This document shows positions 63,505 through 64,000 of a DNA stretch of 64,000 bases, one piece after another. The stretch's first letter is position 1; each line of letters begins with the position of its first letter. A program made the position numbers and the translations under genes. Below the pieces are notes generated by a model, which was not told the origin of the DNA, made no database searches, and worked only from the letters and a program-made list of their open reading frames with translations. The DNA comes from Fischerella sp. PCC 9431 (GTDB lineage: Bacteria; Cyanobacteriota; Cyanobacteriia; Cyanobacteriales; Nostocaceae), in the NCBI RefSeq assembly GCF_000447295.1, contig NZ_KE650771.1, positions 5,911,559 to 5,975,558 on the forward strand, in the 5' to 3' direction.

Positions 63505-64000
63505 TTATGAATTACAGTGATAAAGCTTATACTCATAACCATTAATTGCTGGTAAGCTTTGGCTGTGCTTAACACAATCTTTGATTGCTTCTGGTTCAGC
63601 AGCACGAAAGTTGACTAACCAGACATCAAGGGGACGGGGTAGTTTTTCTAATGTATTTTGGAGAGTATTAGAAGGATTAGTATGTTTGTCTTTATGGGCT
63701 AGAAGGAATTTTGGAGAGAGAGAAACAGAATTGTGAAACTTGAATTCTCTCGCAACTCCCATCATTTCACCAATTTGTACATGAGTTTTTTGGGTAGTCG
63801 CAATCAATATCGGCACTTTAGACGTATTTTGAATCAGTTCTATAAATAAATCTGGACGGTAATATTTTTGATATCCTAAATTACAAATCACTGTAATAGC
63901 ACTGAGAAGGCCAATTATCCAGATAATTAGCACAGACATTTTTCCTGTTACTCCCCACCTCGCTATCTTCCCTGGGGGAATATTCCAAATAATTGCTAGA
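63505..64000 (-). CDS. C-terminal part of a membrane protein (likely GT39-like), cut by the window edge
   Basis: The frame stays open from the stop at 63505 to the end of the window, so the ATG at 63939 (MSVLIIWIIGLLSAITVIC) is probably internal. Upstream codons read IIWNIPPGKIARWGVTGK. One membrane helix is followed by a soluble tail of about 120 residues (YYRPDLFIELIQNTSKVPI, ending NGYEYKLYHCNS). The tail resembles the C-terminal domain of cyanobacterial GT39-like glycosyltransferases as I recall them; the catalytic part lies outside. Confidence 0.6.
   Translation of the reverse strand, partial: LAIIWNIPPGKIARWGVTGKMSVLIIWIIGLLSAITVICNLGYQKYYRPDLFIELIQNTSKVPILIATTQKTHVQIGEMMGVAREFKFHNSVSLSPKFLLAHKDKHTNPSNTLQNTLEKLPRPLDVWLVNFRAAEPEAIKDCVKHSQSLPAINGYEYKLYHCNS

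Overview
The window looks like chromosomal DNA of a filamentous cyanobacterium, probably Nostocales. The signs are an ndhA-ndhI-ndhG-ndhE operon of cyanobacterial NDH-1, a SphR/SphS/PhoU phosphate-sensing set, COP23- and LabA-type proteins, an SLH-OprB porin and several cyanobacteria-restricted families (DUF2499, DUF3593, DUF3318, DUF2256). HIP1 octamers (gcgatcgc) are frequent and short tandem repeats fill many intergenic gaps. No rRNA gene, tRNA gene or CRISPR array was recognised.

Layout. 0-7.1 kb: a small secreted pilin-like protein, SixA phosphatase, citrate synthase, the ndhAIGE operon and a NAD kinase. 7.4-15.9 kb: RidA, a GT39-like membrane protein, an enolase-superfamily epimerase overlapping a DUF1611 gene (possibly a D-glutamate or dipeptide pathway), COP23, an M48 peptidase and a Tat-exported cytokinin-dehydrogenase-like flavoprotein. 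15.9-17.1 kb: a small accessory patch with a truncated TIR gene, another coding relic and a toxin-antitoxin pair. 17.1-21.3 kb: DNA polymerase III delta', an NmrA-like reductase, leuA and a LabA-like NYN protein. 22-29.2 kb: a surface and signalling cluster of a CHASE2-Ser/Thr kinase, a FecR protein with a huge Ser/Thr/Asn/Pro repeat tail, and a divergent beta-barrel protein. 29.2-39.4 kb: sulfurtransferase, an MnmD-like methyltransferase, an HD-GYP response regulator, glmU, isoaspartyl peptidase, DUF2256, pyrD and cobO.

39.5-40.0 kb is a MITE-like element filled with 14 copies of a 21-bp repeat. 40.1-45.4 kb is a very large TamB-family gene. 45.8-54 kb holds a pentapeptide protein, the DUF2499/DUF3593 pair, hisA, two unannotated-size basic Pro/Lys-rich peptides next to a tandem pair of coiled-coil proteins, an APC permease and a lipoprotein-type methyltransferase. 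54.4-57.2 kb is sphR-sphS-phoU. A gene-poor 1.35 kb stretch follows, then a Crp-family regulator and a major porin. Two back-to-back MITE-like elements precede a solitary D12-class adenine methyltransferase. The right edge cuts the C-terminal part of a membrane protein.

Most genes are core housekeeping. The parts most worth a second look are the coiled-coil pair with its flanking micro-ORFs, the epimerase/DUF1611 overlap, the CHASE2/FecR/barrel cluster, the tandem-repeat MITE, the composite repeat modules after gene ends, and an apparent in-frame repeat insertion in the MnmD-like gene. All calls come from reading the sequence; no database search was possible.
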